From the NCBI GenBank assembly GCA_009778915.1, contig WRFH01000006.1, positions 20,714 through 84,713 on the forward strand: 64,000 nt of DNA, in the 5' to 3' direction. Under the pieces are notes generated by a model. That model saw only the letters and a program-made list of their open reading frames with translations, was not told the DNA's origin and searched no databases. The position numbers and the translations under genes were made by a program. The stretch comes from Elusimicrobiota bacterium (GTDB taxonomy: Bacteria; Elusimicrobiota; Elusimicrobia; Elusimicrobiales; Elusimicrobiaceae). Of this stretch, positions 53,040 to 62,800 are shown piece by piece. How positions within the stretch are numbered: the stretch's first letter is position 1; each line of letters opens with the position of its first letter.

Positions 53040-54599
53040 TTATTTTAATTGTGTGTTGCCTGTGTTACTAATACTTTTACCCGCTTTCGCGGCGTCATAA
53101 TTGGCTTTGGCCGTTTTTGTACTGGATGACATAAGCTTTTGCACAGGTGTCCCCACTATAACACTTAACCCAAGATACCCTAACATAGATGTTATCCCGC
53201 CGGCGGAAAGCAGTCCGTCAACAAACGTTCCGATTGTATTAAAAAATTGGGCTATAGGCCCGCTAAAGGTTGATGCGCTATTACACTCGACCGCGACAAC
53301 GAGTATCATCGCCATCACGGCGGTCATTATGGTGCCCATAATAATTTTTTGAGTTGTACCTATATTAACACCGTCGCTGTAATTCCTCAAAACTTCATAC
53401 ATGGCAAAACCTATAGCCGCTAGACCTATACCTACCACAACCCATTTAACCCACTGCGACATACTAATAGTTGCTACAACTGTGGCCAGCGCAATGCCGC
53501 CCACTACAGCCGCCATAAAAATTGCCCATGCTTGATTTGCCCTTGCCGCTTTCAAATCTGCCGCGGCTTTACCTACGTCTATCGTTTCCGCCGGAGTTTT
53601 CTGGTTAGGGTTTACTTTAGCTACGTCATTGATAGTCGGGTTCGGCGTAGATTCAGATACATTACCGCCGGACACTTGAACCCCGCCTTGCTGCTGCCCG
53701 GCGTTTTGGTAAATATCGCCGATAACCGTTGAAGCCAAATCTTTCTGACTTCCGGCGTCGGCCAAGGCCTTGCGTATCTGGTTAGCCTGGGTGCCCGCGC
53801 CAAGCATATCGCCGCCGGCGGAGGGTTTTACCGCCTGGCCGGCGGAGATGCCTGCATTAGAACCGCCCATGCCGGTTAATCTGCCGCTGCGCGCTTTCTC
53901 AAGATTACTTTGCATATTTTTAAGCTGTTGCTGCGCAAGCTTCTGTGCCGCCGAGTCCGAGCCCGGACCGCCCGCGCCGCCGGAACCGCCGGAAGGCGCG
54001 CTGGGACTATAAGTCATGCTGCCCGGCTTGCCGGAACCGCTCATATTTCCCAAACCTTCAAAATTTTTAAGCTTATTCGCGGCGTCCGTCTGAGCCTGCG
54101 CCGTGCCGGCGGCGTTTTGCGCGTCCGCCAGTTGCTTGTTAATATTGCCGAAAAGGTCGGACTGCGCCTGCTTCTGCGCTTTGGCCTGGTCGCCTATGGT
54201 CTGCAAAAGACCGCTGGCTGCCTGGCCGCTCTGGTCAGGATTGCCGATGGCGTTAGACGGACTCCAGTTCCCGCTGCCGCCCGCGGGATTAGCCGCCGGC
54301 GCGGGAGAAGGATTACCGACGGTATAGCCCGACTGGCTGGCTGCCTGGGCCGCGTCGCCGATGGAACCCGTCGTAATACCGCCGCTGCCGATTTGAGTAT
54401 TTCCTCCGCTGCCGTATTGGACATTACTGCTGTAACCGCCATTGTTAGACGCGGTGTTGACGGCGTTTGAGGAATTGTCCCCGCTCATAACGTTATAGAC
54501 GACAAGCCCTGTCGCCGCGGTCACGGCCACAAGCCCAAAGCCGGTGACGATTTCCTTTATCGCTATGCCTAATTTATTAAATATTAATTTGCCTAACAT
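53040..54599 (-). CDS. Gly/Ser/Gln-rich membrane protein, unknown function
   Basis: A 519-residue protein. I chose the ATG at 54599 because GGAGGT lies seven bases before it; the frame is open to 54653, but those 18 codons lack a ribosome-binding site. An N-terminal membrane helix (about 18-40) is followed by 290 residues of low-complexity Gly/Ser/Asn/Gln/Ala sequence (GSGGNTQIGSGGITTGSIGD). Then come about five hydrophobic segments, such as 'AIFMAAVVGGIALATVVATI' and 'IMGTIMTAVMAMILVVAVEC'. The combination recalls inner-membrane parts of secretion systems, but I see no diagnostic motif. 'INDVAKVNPNQKTPAET' resembles 'VNDVANAVKDTPKDKTPD' of the next gene upstream, which suggests a functional link. 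Confidence 0.75.
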   Translation of the reverse strand: MLGKLIFNKLGIAIKEIVTGFGLVAVTAATGLVVYNVMSGDNSSNAVNTASNNGGYSSNVQYGSGGNTQIGSGGITTGSIGDAAQAASQSGYTVGNPSPAPAANPAGGSGNWSPSNAIGNPDQSGQAASGLLQTIGDQAKAQKQAQSDLFGNINKQLADAQNAAGTAQAQTDAANKLKNFEGLGNMSGSGKPGSMTYSPSAPSGGSGGAGGPGSDSAAQKLAQQQLKNMQSNLEKARSGRLTGMGGSNAGISAGQAVKPSAGGDMLGAGTQANQIRKALADAGSQKDLASTVIGDIYQNAGQQQGGVQVSGGNVSESTPNPTINDVAKVNPNQKTPAETIDVGKAAADLKAARANQAWAIFMAAVVGGIALATVVATISMSQWVKWVVVGIGLAAIGFAMYEVLRNYSDGVNIGTTQKIIMGTIMTAVMAMILVVAVECNSASTFSGPIAQFFNTIGTFVDGLLSAGGITSMLGYLGLSVIVGTPVQKLMSSSTKTAKANYDAAKAGKSISNTGNTQLK

Positions 54600-54691
54600 A
54601 ATGGTACCTCCGATAATACTTGTTAAATCTGATTTTTTCTCTGTTACATGCAAATGTATGACTGTACAATCGTGATATTTTTCACTTTTCC

Positions 54692-55837
54692 CTAGCAGCC
54701 GGTTTTACCCGGATTAGCTTTACAATAATCGGCCCAAGTCTTAAAATTATCCGGAGGCGTATTAGAATTTGAACTGCTACCTGTAGGTTTATTACACTCA
54801 TCAGCACTATATTTTTCTACACATTTTGCATAATTCATATAATCATTTGCGGATTGATCTATCCCAGTCCACTTTTTAAGCATACCTGTAGCAACATCTC
54901 CTAAACCATTAGCAAGATTTTTAAGAGCATCTTTCCATAAACAATCCCAATAACCGCTGCAATTTTTATCATCCGGTTTATCCGGCGTTTTGTCTTTCGG
55001 AGTGTCTTTAACGGCGTTAGCCACGTCGTTCACAGACGGACCGCCGCCGCCTTTGCCGGCCGTCAGGCCGTCAGTCGCAAGATTTGATAACGCTTTTTCC
55101 ATGTCGCCGTCCATCTGCGCCGCGTCTTTGCCCTGCGCGTAAGCTTTGGCTAAAGTGTGCGCCGCGCCTTCGGCGTTCTGCTTAGCCGCGTTACTGAGCT
55201 CGCCCGCTACGCCCAGCAGCGCTCTGCCCGTCTGGTTGTTTTTAAGTTTGTCAGCCGCGTCTTTGCTGGCGGAAATTTTACCGTTGTTATCCTTATCTCT
55301 GTTACTGAAGTTTGACGGGGCCCACGTGGTGCCGCCGCTTCCACCGCGGCTGCCCATAGCGCTTTGGCCTGTCTGCAGCTGGCCGATTACCGTCGGACTC
55401 GCGCGCATAGGCGTACCGCGGCCGCCGCTGCCGTAGTTCGTGCTGGCGGGGCTGGAGTCGGGAATATCTTTTGCCGCCGCCGCGTATTCCGCGTCAGGCG
55501 CGGCCGGTATGCCGGAAAAAGCATCCGCGTCCTGACGGGCGGCTTTTTCGTCAGGCGAGTAAAGCGTGCTTTCCGGCAGATTGCCGTCAAGGTCTGTATA
55601 TTTTGACAAAAGTTCCTGCTCAGCCGCGTCGTTGGCAAAAGGCAGCTGGGCAAGGTCAAATGCTTTTGGGTTCATGTTGGAAAAATCGTCCGGCTTAACG
55701 TCGCCTTTGCCGCCGCCCATGACGCTGAACAGCGCAAAAAGCACAAATATAAACACCAGCAGGCAGCCCGCCCAGACGTACATTGTCTTGCGGTCCATAT
55801 TTTTTAAACCCGGTCCCTTTTTTATTATGAGTGGCAT
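54692..55837 (-). CDS. Single-pass membrane protein with long Gly/Asn/Asp-rich exported region
   Basis: A 381-residue protein. One transmembrane helix (about residues 21-43, 'VWAGCLLVFIFVLFALFSVM') is preceded by a short positively charged segment, so the C-terminus should be outside. The exported region is low-complexity, with 'PTVIGQLQTGQSAMGSRGGS' and an Ala-rich helix. The C-terminal 80 residues hold six cysteines (CSGYWDC, YAKCVEKYSADEC, DYCKANPGKTGC), probably disulfide-bonded. GGGGAGG lies six bases before the ATG. It is upstream of the 519-residue membrane protein and shares a short Asn-Asp-Val-Ala motif with it. No family is recognised. Confidence 0.75.
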   Translation of the reverse strand: MPLIIKKGPGLKNMDRKTMYVWAGCLLVFIFVLFALFSVMGGGKGDVKPDDFSNMNPKAFDLAQLPFANDAAEQELLSKYTDLDGNLPESTLYSPDEKAARQDADAFSGIPAAPDAEYAAAAKDIPDSSPASTNYGSGGRGTPMRASPTVIGQLQTGQSAMGSRGGSGGTTWAPSNFSNRDKDNNGKISASKDAADKLKNNQTGRALLGVAGELSNAAKQNAEGAAHTLAKAYAQGKDAAQMDGDMEKALSNLATDGLTAGKGGGGPSVNDVANAVKDTPKDKTPDKPDDKNCSGYWDCLWKDALKNLANGLGDVATGMLKKWTGIDQSANDYMNYAKCVEKYSADECNKPTGSSSNSNTPPDNFKTWADYCKANPGKTGC

Positions 55838-55941
55838 AAGAAGCCTCCCCTTTATCCCTTATATATAAAAAACTTTTGCTCCTGATGACCCGCGCCTTTG
55901 GCACGCTCAAACATGGAGCTTATACAAATAGTACTCCTTAT

Positions 55942-55969
55942 ATTATAATGATTATCAGCAAAAATTCAA
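55942..55969 (-). promoter_or_regulatory. Promoter for the 55837 gene
   Basis: On the minus strand TTGAAT (55969-55964) and TATAAT (55947-55942) are 16 bases apart. The boxes lie between the stop of the next upstream gene and the start at 55837, leaving a leader of about 95 bases. Confidence 0.6.
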
Positions 55970-55973
55970 GTGT

Positions 55974-56615
55974 CTATTTATATAGCGGCTCTTTCAGAAA
56001 ATTTTGGAAACCGCGTATAAAAGCGTAAACGCCGAAAACAAATAGCGCCGCGCCGACGGCGTACATCGCGTGGCCGATGGCGACGTCATATTTCAGAGTG
56101 CCGAAAACGCCGTGCAGATATTCCCAGTCTGAGACGGTGTCCGCGTTCGCGTTTATAAGAGTTATCGTCGGCAGGCTGGTGGACAGCGCGTAGTGCCCGA
56201 CGCTGTAAAAACTAAATCCCAGCCACGCGAAACATACGTACGCCTGACAGGTTTTACCCCGTCGTATAAAAAATAAAAACGCCAGCAGCGGCACTAAAAT
56301 TTCCGTCGCGCAGCCGCCTATGTAATGCATAAACTCGTTGCCGAAAAACAGAAAATTAAAAATCGGATGGCCAGCTTCGTGTATGCCGATATTTAAAAAC
56401 CACAGAAGAAAAAGTATGTTTTTTAACTTGTCATTTGCCAGCAGCCAGTAAAGCCCGTACGCCGACGCGGCCATAATTATGACCACAGGAATATTTATTT
56501 TTACAAACCACGGCATTATGCGGTAAGGGTCAAAAAAATTATAAATCCGGGCAAAGAAACCGGGCTCTTTTTCCGGCGGCAGAGTTATATTCGCGGGTTC
56601 GGAATTATAGTCCAT
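55974..56615 (-). CDS. Polytopic membrane protein with HEAGH motif (M50-like)
   Basis: A 213-residue protein with about five membrane segments. 'LNIGIHEAGHPIFNFLFFGN' contains HExxH within a membrane helix, the zinc site of site-2 protease-type (M50) and related intramembrane proteins. A possible third ligand is Asp in 'DTVSDWEYLHGVFG', about 80 residues later. It lacks a PDZ domain and is small, so it may be a distant relative or a non-proteolytic member. The stop overlaps the start of nothing, but the start overlaps the 3' end of the tRNA nucleotidyltransferase gene by 11 bases, implying coupling. Confidence 0.65.
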   Translation of the reverse strand: MDYNSEPANITLPPEKEPGFFARIYNFFDPYRIMPWFVKINIPVVIIMAASAYGLYWLLANDKLKNILFLLWFLNIGIHEAGHPIFNFLFFGNEFMHYIGGCATEILVPLLAFLFFIRRGKTCQAYVCFAWLGFSFYSVGHYALSTSLPTITLINANADTVSDWEYLHGVFGTLKYDVAIGHAMYAVGAALFVFGVYAFIRGFQNFLKEPLYK

Positions 56616-57714
56616 TTTTAAGTTCCGATAATTTTTTTTGCGCGGAGAATTTGGTTTTTATTTTACCGGCGTATTGGAGCGCGCGCAAAATATTTTGCGC
56701 GGCGGAAATTTGCGCGTTTTTAAAACCGCGCGCGGCTATTTCCCCGCCGGTTAAAAACGCCGGTTTTGCGGCGGCGGGCGGAAGGCGCGGCGCGGAAAGT
56801 TTTATAATTTCCGTCTGAGTTTTTGTCAGTTTTTTTAACGGAGAAAGTTTGGTCTTTAAAATTTCAAGCGCGGAATCAATTTCCAGAAAATCTTTGCGCG
56901 GCAGTTCCAGACTTTCCAAAAATTTTCCGCCGGCACGCGCGGCCAAAACACCCAGGCGCGCGTTTGTTGACGACGCTTTTTGCGCGGCCGGAACCAATAG
57001 TAAAGACGGAGCAAAAAATTTTTCAAGATTGTAAAATTTCATTAATTTAAAAATTTTGTCCGCGCGTTTTTCCTGTAAAATTTTGACAAGTTCCGCGCGC
57101 AGACGCGCGCGGGACAAAAGTTCCGGGTAACGCCGCGCGGACGCTTCCGTCAAAAGGCGGCTTGTTTCTTTTTCAATTTTCCAGTTGAAGCGGCCGGCAA
57201 AACGGACGGCGCGGAACATCCGCGTCGGATCGTCTTTAAAACTTTGAGCGTGTAAAATTTTTATATATTTCCCATCGACGGCTTTTTGTGCGCCGTAAGG
57301 GTCAAAACCAGCCCCGAAATCTTTTTGAGACAGACTGACGGCCCAAGCGTTCGCGGTAAAATCACGGCGGAACAAATCCTCTTTTATCGTGCCCGGCGCG
57401 ACCAGCGGCAGCATGGCCGACTTTGGATAAGTTTCGCGCCGCGCCGTCACAAAATCTATTTTTAAACCGTTTTTAAACTGCACGCGCCATGTGCCGAAAG
57501 CGTCAAATTTTTGCGCCTGCGCTTTATATTTTTTCACGCAGAAATTTACCAGAGGATTCGGATTTTCCAGAACGGTAATATCAATATCTTTCGTCGGAAT
57601 GCCAAGGTATGCGTCCCGCACGCAGCCTCCGACTAGCCACGCGGACAGCCCGTGTTTCGCGGCTTCCACGGACAACGCTTTAAACAGCGGAAGATATTTT
57701 TTATTTATAAGCAT
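56605..57714 (-). CDS. CCA tRNA nucleotidyltransferase / poly(A) polymerase family
   Basis: A 369-residue class II nucleotidyltransferase. 'WLVGGCVRDAYLGIPTKDID' carries the GGxxRD motif and the first catalytic Asp, continuing into 'DIDITVLENP'. 'LFRRDFTANAWAVSL' and 'DPTRMFRAVRFAGRFNWKIE' are motifs C and D, which bind the nucleotide. The C-terminus is helical, and there is no HD domain. Members add CCA to tRNA 3' ends, only A or CC, or poly(A); sequence alone does not separate these safely. I chose the ATG at 57714, which overlaps the upstream TGA stop as TGATG, rather than the TTG six bases earlier. Confidence 0.9.
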   Translation of the reverse strand: MLINKKYLPLFKALSVEAAKHGLSAWLVGGCVRDAYLGIPTKDIDITVLENPNPLVNFCVKKYKAQAQKFDAFGTWRVQFKNGLKIDFVTARRETYPKSAMLPLVAPGTIKEDLFRRDFTANAWAVSLSQKDFGAGFDPYGAQKAVDGKYIKILHAQSFKDDPTRMFRAVRFAGRFNWKIEKETSRLLTEASARRYPELLSRARLRAELVKILQEKRADKIFKLMKFYNLEKFFAPSLLLVPAAQKASSTNARLGVLAARAGGKFLESLELPRKDFLEIDSALEILKTKLSPLKKLTKTQTEIIKLSAPRLPPAAAKPAFLTGGEIAARGFKNAQISAAQNILRALQYAGKIKTKFSAQKKLSELKNGL

Positions 57715-58349
57715 CAGCAAAACTCAGGCTTGAAATCCGGCTTTTGCGCGTCCTCCGCGAATTTTCTCAGACGGCCGGAATTTAAACCTTTGTCCAGCAC
57801 CGCGCCGGCGGACGCGGCTAAATCTTTCGCGGTTTTCTCCGATGCGACCGGCACGAAAAACGGGTAGCCCCTTACGCGCGCGTACGACGGGTTTAGCGCG
57901 GCCACTTTATAACCGGCCTCCGCCGACGACGCGGCGACAACCTCGCTCTCGCGCGCGAAAAACTCTTCCTGCTCTATTAAATTTTTAAGTTCATGCAGAC
58001 CGAAAACGCAGACCGGCGCGCCGGATAAATTTACTTCTTTGGCAAGACTGTTTTTGATGATTTCGTAATCATGCCGCATTTTTTCTTTAAGCTCTTTTTC
58101 GCTGCCGCGTTCTTTTTCGTCGAAGACGAAAACAAGAAATTTTGTCGCGGAATCAAAATAAATTAAATTGTTGTCGTGGTGGAAATAAACGCCGCAGCAC
58201 GGGCACATAATAAGGTTAAGCTCGCCGCCCAGCGCGGCCTCTTTAAGTTCCGGGCTGGAAGCCGCGTCGACTAAAGACCAAAAGTCATGCTCAAAATCTT
58301 CGCACCCGTTCGGGCATTTAAAAACGTCAGAGTTCTTTATTGATTTCAT
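57714..58349 (-). CDS. CpXC-domain protein
   Basis: A 211-residue cytoplasmic protein. The N-terminal 130 residues resemble the CpXC domain: a CP-type motif in 'DVFKCPNGCEDFEHDFWSLV' and a second pair in 'NLIMCPCCGVYFHHDNNLIY', likely binding zinc, followed by 'FVFDEKERGSEKELKEKM'. The family is of unknown function. The C-terminal 80 residues are helical. The gene starts a tight run with the tRNA nucleotidyltransferase (TGATG overlap) and the HEAGH membrane protein. Confidence 0.8.
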   Translation of the reverse strand: MKSIKNSDVFKCPNGCEDFEHDFWSLVDAASSPELKEAALGGELNLIMCPCCGVYFHHDNNLIYFDSATKFLVFVFDEKERGSEKELKEKMRHDYEIIKNSLAKEVNLSGAPVCVFGLHELKNLIEQEEFFARESEVVAASSAEAGYKVAALNPSYARVRGYPFFVPVASEKTAKDLAASAGAVLDKGLNSGRLRKFAEDAQKPDFKPEFC

Positions 58350-58363
58350 ATGTATACTCTAGC

Positions 58364-58397
58364 AAAAAAGCGCCCCTTTGTGACGGGGCGCTTTTTA
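58364..58397 (-). terminator. Bidirectional intrinsic terminator
   Basis: AAAAAAGCGCCCC and GGGGCGCTTTTT form a strong stem with a TTTGTGAC loop. It separates the antiporter gene (stop at 58416) from the CpXC operon. Confidence 0.9.
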
Positions 58398-58415
58398 AAA
58401 ACAATTAAATATTCG

Positions 58416-59813
58416 TTACGCTTTTTTCTTTCTGTGTTCAGGCGCTTTTTCCGCGTTCCAGACAAGGGCCACAAGCAGCATAGATATAAAAGCGGAAATA
58501 GCGCACGACGCGTACAAGCCCTGCCAGCCCCAGTGTTTAATGATAAACGCCGCGCCGGAACCCGAAAGCATGGCGCCGAAATAGCCGAACATTCCCGAAA
58601 ATCCGCACGCCGCGCCTATAGACTCTTTAACCGTAATGCGCGACACCTGCACGCCGCCGACAAGGTTCTGCGGCCCGTCGACAAAAAATCCCACCGCGCC
58701 TAAGAAAAACGCCGTTACCGGTATATTCTGCGGCCCGGAGAATAAATAAAAACCGTAAACGACAAAAACCAAACATATCAGAAATCCTATATTTATCGGA
58801 GAACACCGCCCGTTGAAAAACTTGTCCGCCGCCCAGCCGCCGAAGATGCCTCCGAACATACCTATCAAAGGCATTATGGAATATAAAAACGGCAGGGAGC
58901 CCGCGTCCATGTGTTTGACGTCGCTTAGGAAAATGGTGGACCAGTCCAAAGTAGCAAAGCGTATGTAATATATAAATATGTAGGCTATGGAAAGATACCA
59001 GACATAAGGATTTTTGAGGACATATTTTTTAAGAATATCCCAGTACGACTGTTCGTCCTTGGTCTTTATGGTCGGAGCTTCGCAGTTGTGGTATTTGTCC
59101 ACGGCCGGGAGACCGCAGCATTCGGGTTTGTCAATCAGCGCTTTCATTAAATAGAGCGACGTTAAAATACCTAAAATGCCAGGCACGTAAAAAACGCTGC
59201 GCCACGAAATATAATCGGCCATCACTATTTGATGGCCGAACAAGGTAAATTTAGCGTTAACCAGCAACAAAAGCGCGCCCGCCAAAATGGCCACGCCCGC
59301 CGTACCGACGGTGTGCGCGGAGGACCACAGCGTCCACTTCGTGGCCCTTTCTTTAGATGAGAACCACGTTACCAAACCCCTTGACACCGGCGGGAAGCCC
59401 ATGGACTGCGCGGCGTTGCTCGCGCCCCAGAAGAAAGCCATAATCCAAAACGTGTGTATAAAACCGAAAAAGAGATTGATTACCGACGATAGAAAAAGGC
59501 CGGTGGCCATAAAGAACCTGAGGTTGCACCTGTCCGCCAGCATGCCGCTTATGAATTTGCCAACGCCGTAAGCGCCGTAGGCTATTGTGCCCATAAGACC
59601 GTACTGGGCGATGGTGATGCCCGCCTGTTCTTTGAAAACATTGGCGACGGGCGCTATGTTTTTCCGCGTAAAATAATACATGACGTAGCCGAGGTACATG
59701 GCGAAAAACATTTTGATGCGCATTTTTCTGAAAGTCTTTTTTATCTGCTGTTCGTCGGTAAGCGGTAACTGCGCGTCTGACATCGGTTTAAACAAACTGA
59801 CTAATTTGTTCAT
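58416..59813 (-). CDS. Organophosphate:phosphate antiporter (MFS, UhpT/GlpT family)
   Basis: A 465-residue, 12-helix transporter. 'YLGYVMYYFTRKNIAPVANV' is the typical first helix of the OPA family, which contains UhpT, GlpT, UhpC and PgtP. 'YGAYGVGKFISGMLADRCNL' is the loop 2-3 signature, and 'SMGFPPVSRGLVTWFSSKER' holds the conserved Arg region. Family members exchange glycerol-3-phosphate or hexose-6-phosphate for inorganic phosphate; the exact substrate is not determined. The ATG at 59813 is preferred to the TTG at 59834 because AGAGG lies upstream of it. No uhpABC-like sensor genes are nearby. Confidence 0.93.
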   Translation of the reverse strand: MNKLVSLFKPMSDAQLPLTDEQQIKKTFRKMRIKMFFAMYLGYVMYYFTRKNIAPVANVFKEQAGITIAQYGLMGTIAYGAYGVGKFISGMLADRCNLRFFMATGLFLSSVINLFFGFIHTFWIMAFFWGASNAAQSMGFPPVSRGLVTWFSSKERATKWTLWSSAHTVGTAGVAILAGALLLLVNAKFTLFGHQIVMADYISWRSVFYVPGILGILTSLYLMKALIDKPECCGLPAVDKYHNCEAPTIKTKDEQSYWDILKKYVLKNPYVWYLSIAYIFIYYIRFATLDWSTIFLSDVKHMDAGSLPFLYSIMPLIGMFGGIFGGWAADKFFNGRCSPINIGFLICLVFVVYGFYLFSGPQNIPVTAFFLGAVGFFVDGPQNLVGGVQVSRITVKESIGAACGFSGMFGYFGAMLSGSGAAFIIKHWGWQGLYASCAISAFISMLLVALVWNAEKAPEHRKKKA

Positions 59814-59872
59814 TGTGGCAACCCTCTTAAGCAAGAATAATTTTTACTGCCGTCACCAAATTATAACATAAA

Positions 59873-62800
59873 TCAATAAGCTAAAACGGGCTCTGTTTCA
59901 GGCTGCGGTTTTTGGTCCTCCCCTAACCATTTCTCCCCGTCCTTTGCCGGAAGATTTGTCCTGCGCACGGCGTTAATTTCATTGCGGCTGACGCCGAATT
60001 CCTGGCTTAAAGGGCCTTTGTATCCTCTTATTTCTCTTATGTTTTTAAATGTTTGTACAAGGTACGGGAGCTGCCAGAAAATAGGAATGGCGACCAAAGC
60101 CAGAGCCACAAAGCCGGCCCAATACTGGGAAGTAAAATCCAAATTGTACTTAGCCTGCGCGGCCTCATGACTTACTTTAGCAACCGTTTCTAAAACCTCT
60201 CTGGTTCCATAGCCGGAAGACGCCAGCCCGCGGTTGAATAATATAACACCCACTATTGCGGACATGAAAGTCAGAATACCCGCGAAAAACATCTGCTTGT
60301 TAAACAAAGCGGCAATATAAGAGCTGAATAATTTTTTGGCGTCGGTATTTTTATCTTTATAAAATTCCGTCATATTGCTTTCAATCTCATCGCCTGATTT
60401 TACTCTGTTTATTTCTTTATTAACGAGGTTGTAAATTGTTTTCTCAATAACGCCCATAGCCTGCCCCTGATAGTTGGAAAGGCCGAGAGTGGCTATGAAA
60501 ACAAACGCGGAGCCGTATAAAGGATATATCGGATAGGTCATCAAAAATCCCAGTATGCCCGCCGCGCCGAGAGGCCCGGATAAAGCGAGAATTTCGTCAT
60601 CGCTTATCGATTTTTTCTTAATGAAATTATTGGCGACTTTTCTTGCCACTATAGCCGGTACCATCGTAAAGATAAAGCTGGCAAGAGGGCCGTACCCGGA
60701 ATCGCCCCCCCATTGCGTAGTTATAAAACCCGTGGCAAGCAGTAAGAAAATAGCGTCCATAGCCTGTTCTCCGGCGACAGTAAACGCGGTTGTAGCCACG
60801 CTTTTAATCAGTTTGCCGTAAAGCCCTAGCCGCTTCAGTTCTTCCTTTCTCTGGGCATTGCTGAGTTTATCCGCGCCGGCGGGATTAGCAGATTCCCGGC
60901 CGGAAATTTTTGCAGACTGCGCGTTTTCTTTATCCCCGCGTAAAGCATTGGTAAGTTTGTTAAAATTTGATTTTAACGCGGATGCCACGGCTTTAAATAC
61001 GTACGCCGGAACGCTGTCTTTTTCTTTTTTATTCTGGTCAGTTTCTTTATTATAACCCGCATAATAAATTTTATACAAGGACCAGAGTACCACGGCCGTC
61101 AATATCGGGTATGTAACATTAAAGAAAGTAACATTATGACCGTGAAAAATCATACTGTCTTTACTGTACTTTGTAACAACGTGCGTACCCGTAAGAATAA
61201 GTTTTAAAAATGAATAAGGCAGGGCCACCAGCATGCTGCCGTACTGCTTAAAAAGCTGCCATTGCGCGTTATTGGCGGACAAGTGCTCATCAGTTATAGA
61301 ATGCCTGGACAACAAGTTTTTACTTGTCTGCTGCTGCATTGCGGAACCCAGACCAAGCCCGACAGAAGCTAATGCCATGGTCGCAAAAATCAAGAATCCC
61401 GCATTACTGTTAATAAGGTTAAAACCGCTCAAAGCGTCCATGCCTATCAGCGCGCTTAATGTTACCCAGGAACCGGCTTTTAAAACTTTGTCGTCGCCTA
61501 AATCCTGCGCCATCTTTTGTAAAAAGCTGGAAAATAAATTAGGCAAATATGCAAGCACCGGGAAAAACTGCGCGCTGGCCTGGTCTAAATGCATGGTGTC
61601 TTTAAACACACCTATCAAATTGCGCACCGCGGAACTAAGGCTGGTCATAGAAGCCCAGTTCAGTCCGGCGAGTTTATCTTTATTAAGACGGACATAAACA
61701 ATTAAATTAAGTTTATCCACCGCGCCGTTTATTTCTTTTATAAGAGAAATAAAATCTTCTAATTTATTTTTCGGCAGACGGAACTGGGCGGAGTTGAGAA
61801 CCGCTTCTATCCCGGTTGCCGTTTTAAGGATTATCTCCCTGCCGTTAATAATAATGGAATCTCCCGTTTTCATTTCAAACGAAGAGTCCGCCGCCACTTT
61901 AATTTTTGTTTCTATATCCCCGGCGGTTGTGCGTACAAAAACTGGATAACGCTTTTCATCCGGTACGGAAATGTCGCTTTCTGAACTATCGTCTGTCGAA
62001 ATGTCGCCGGTCCTGTTTTTAATAGTATTAATACGATTGTAAGAACGTATGTCTACAAGCTTGACGATAAAAAATTCTTTTTGTATCCCGAGCGCCTCTA
62101 GCGCCAGCTTCGCCAAATCCTGGGCTTTTATTTCCATATACCAGCCGACAAGAGCGTCCAGACGTCCGCCGATTTTTTTATGAAGTATATATTTATCTTT
62201 AACCCACACCCAGAAAAGATTCTCTGATTTAACTTTGAGCCGCGGGTCCGTCATGAACGTAACTGACGTCAATTCCGATTCTTTACCGGAAGAATCTTGT
62301 ATCGTGAGTTTCTTTTTCTCCATCTGTTCATACGTCCCGCGGTTATGATAGCCGCCGCTCAATTTTTTAACGTCGCCGTCAACCTTTACATACGGCGCTT
62401 TAAAAATAAAGCCGCGGGTGCCGTCCATAATACTTTTTAATATAGATTGTTTTTCAGCGCGGCCAATATCGAGCCTGTTGACATAATCAAAAATTTTTTC
62501 GTTCAGTATTTTAGTAAACGCCAAATTGTCGGCCCTGGCCTGCCTGCCGGTTATTTTATCTATAATTGTCCCGACAATACCTTTCTTAAAAGATTGTCTT
62601 TTATCCAGCTTATACTGCTCAACCGCTCTTGCATAAGAATTATTTTTCGCTTCATCTGTCAAGCTTTGCAGACTGCCGTCAGATTTCGAATCATAAGCTG
62701 TAGGAAATTCAAGGCCGCTCACTTCGTCCATCGCCACTTCGGGTTTGTAACCTTCTTGTAAAATGAATTCCGGCGCGTTGTTTATTATCAGATTTTTGGC

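Noticed and set aside
54599..54653. Longer start for the Gly/Ser-rich membrane protein
   Set aside because: GGAGGT is placed correctly for the ATG at 54599, and there is no site for the upstream start.
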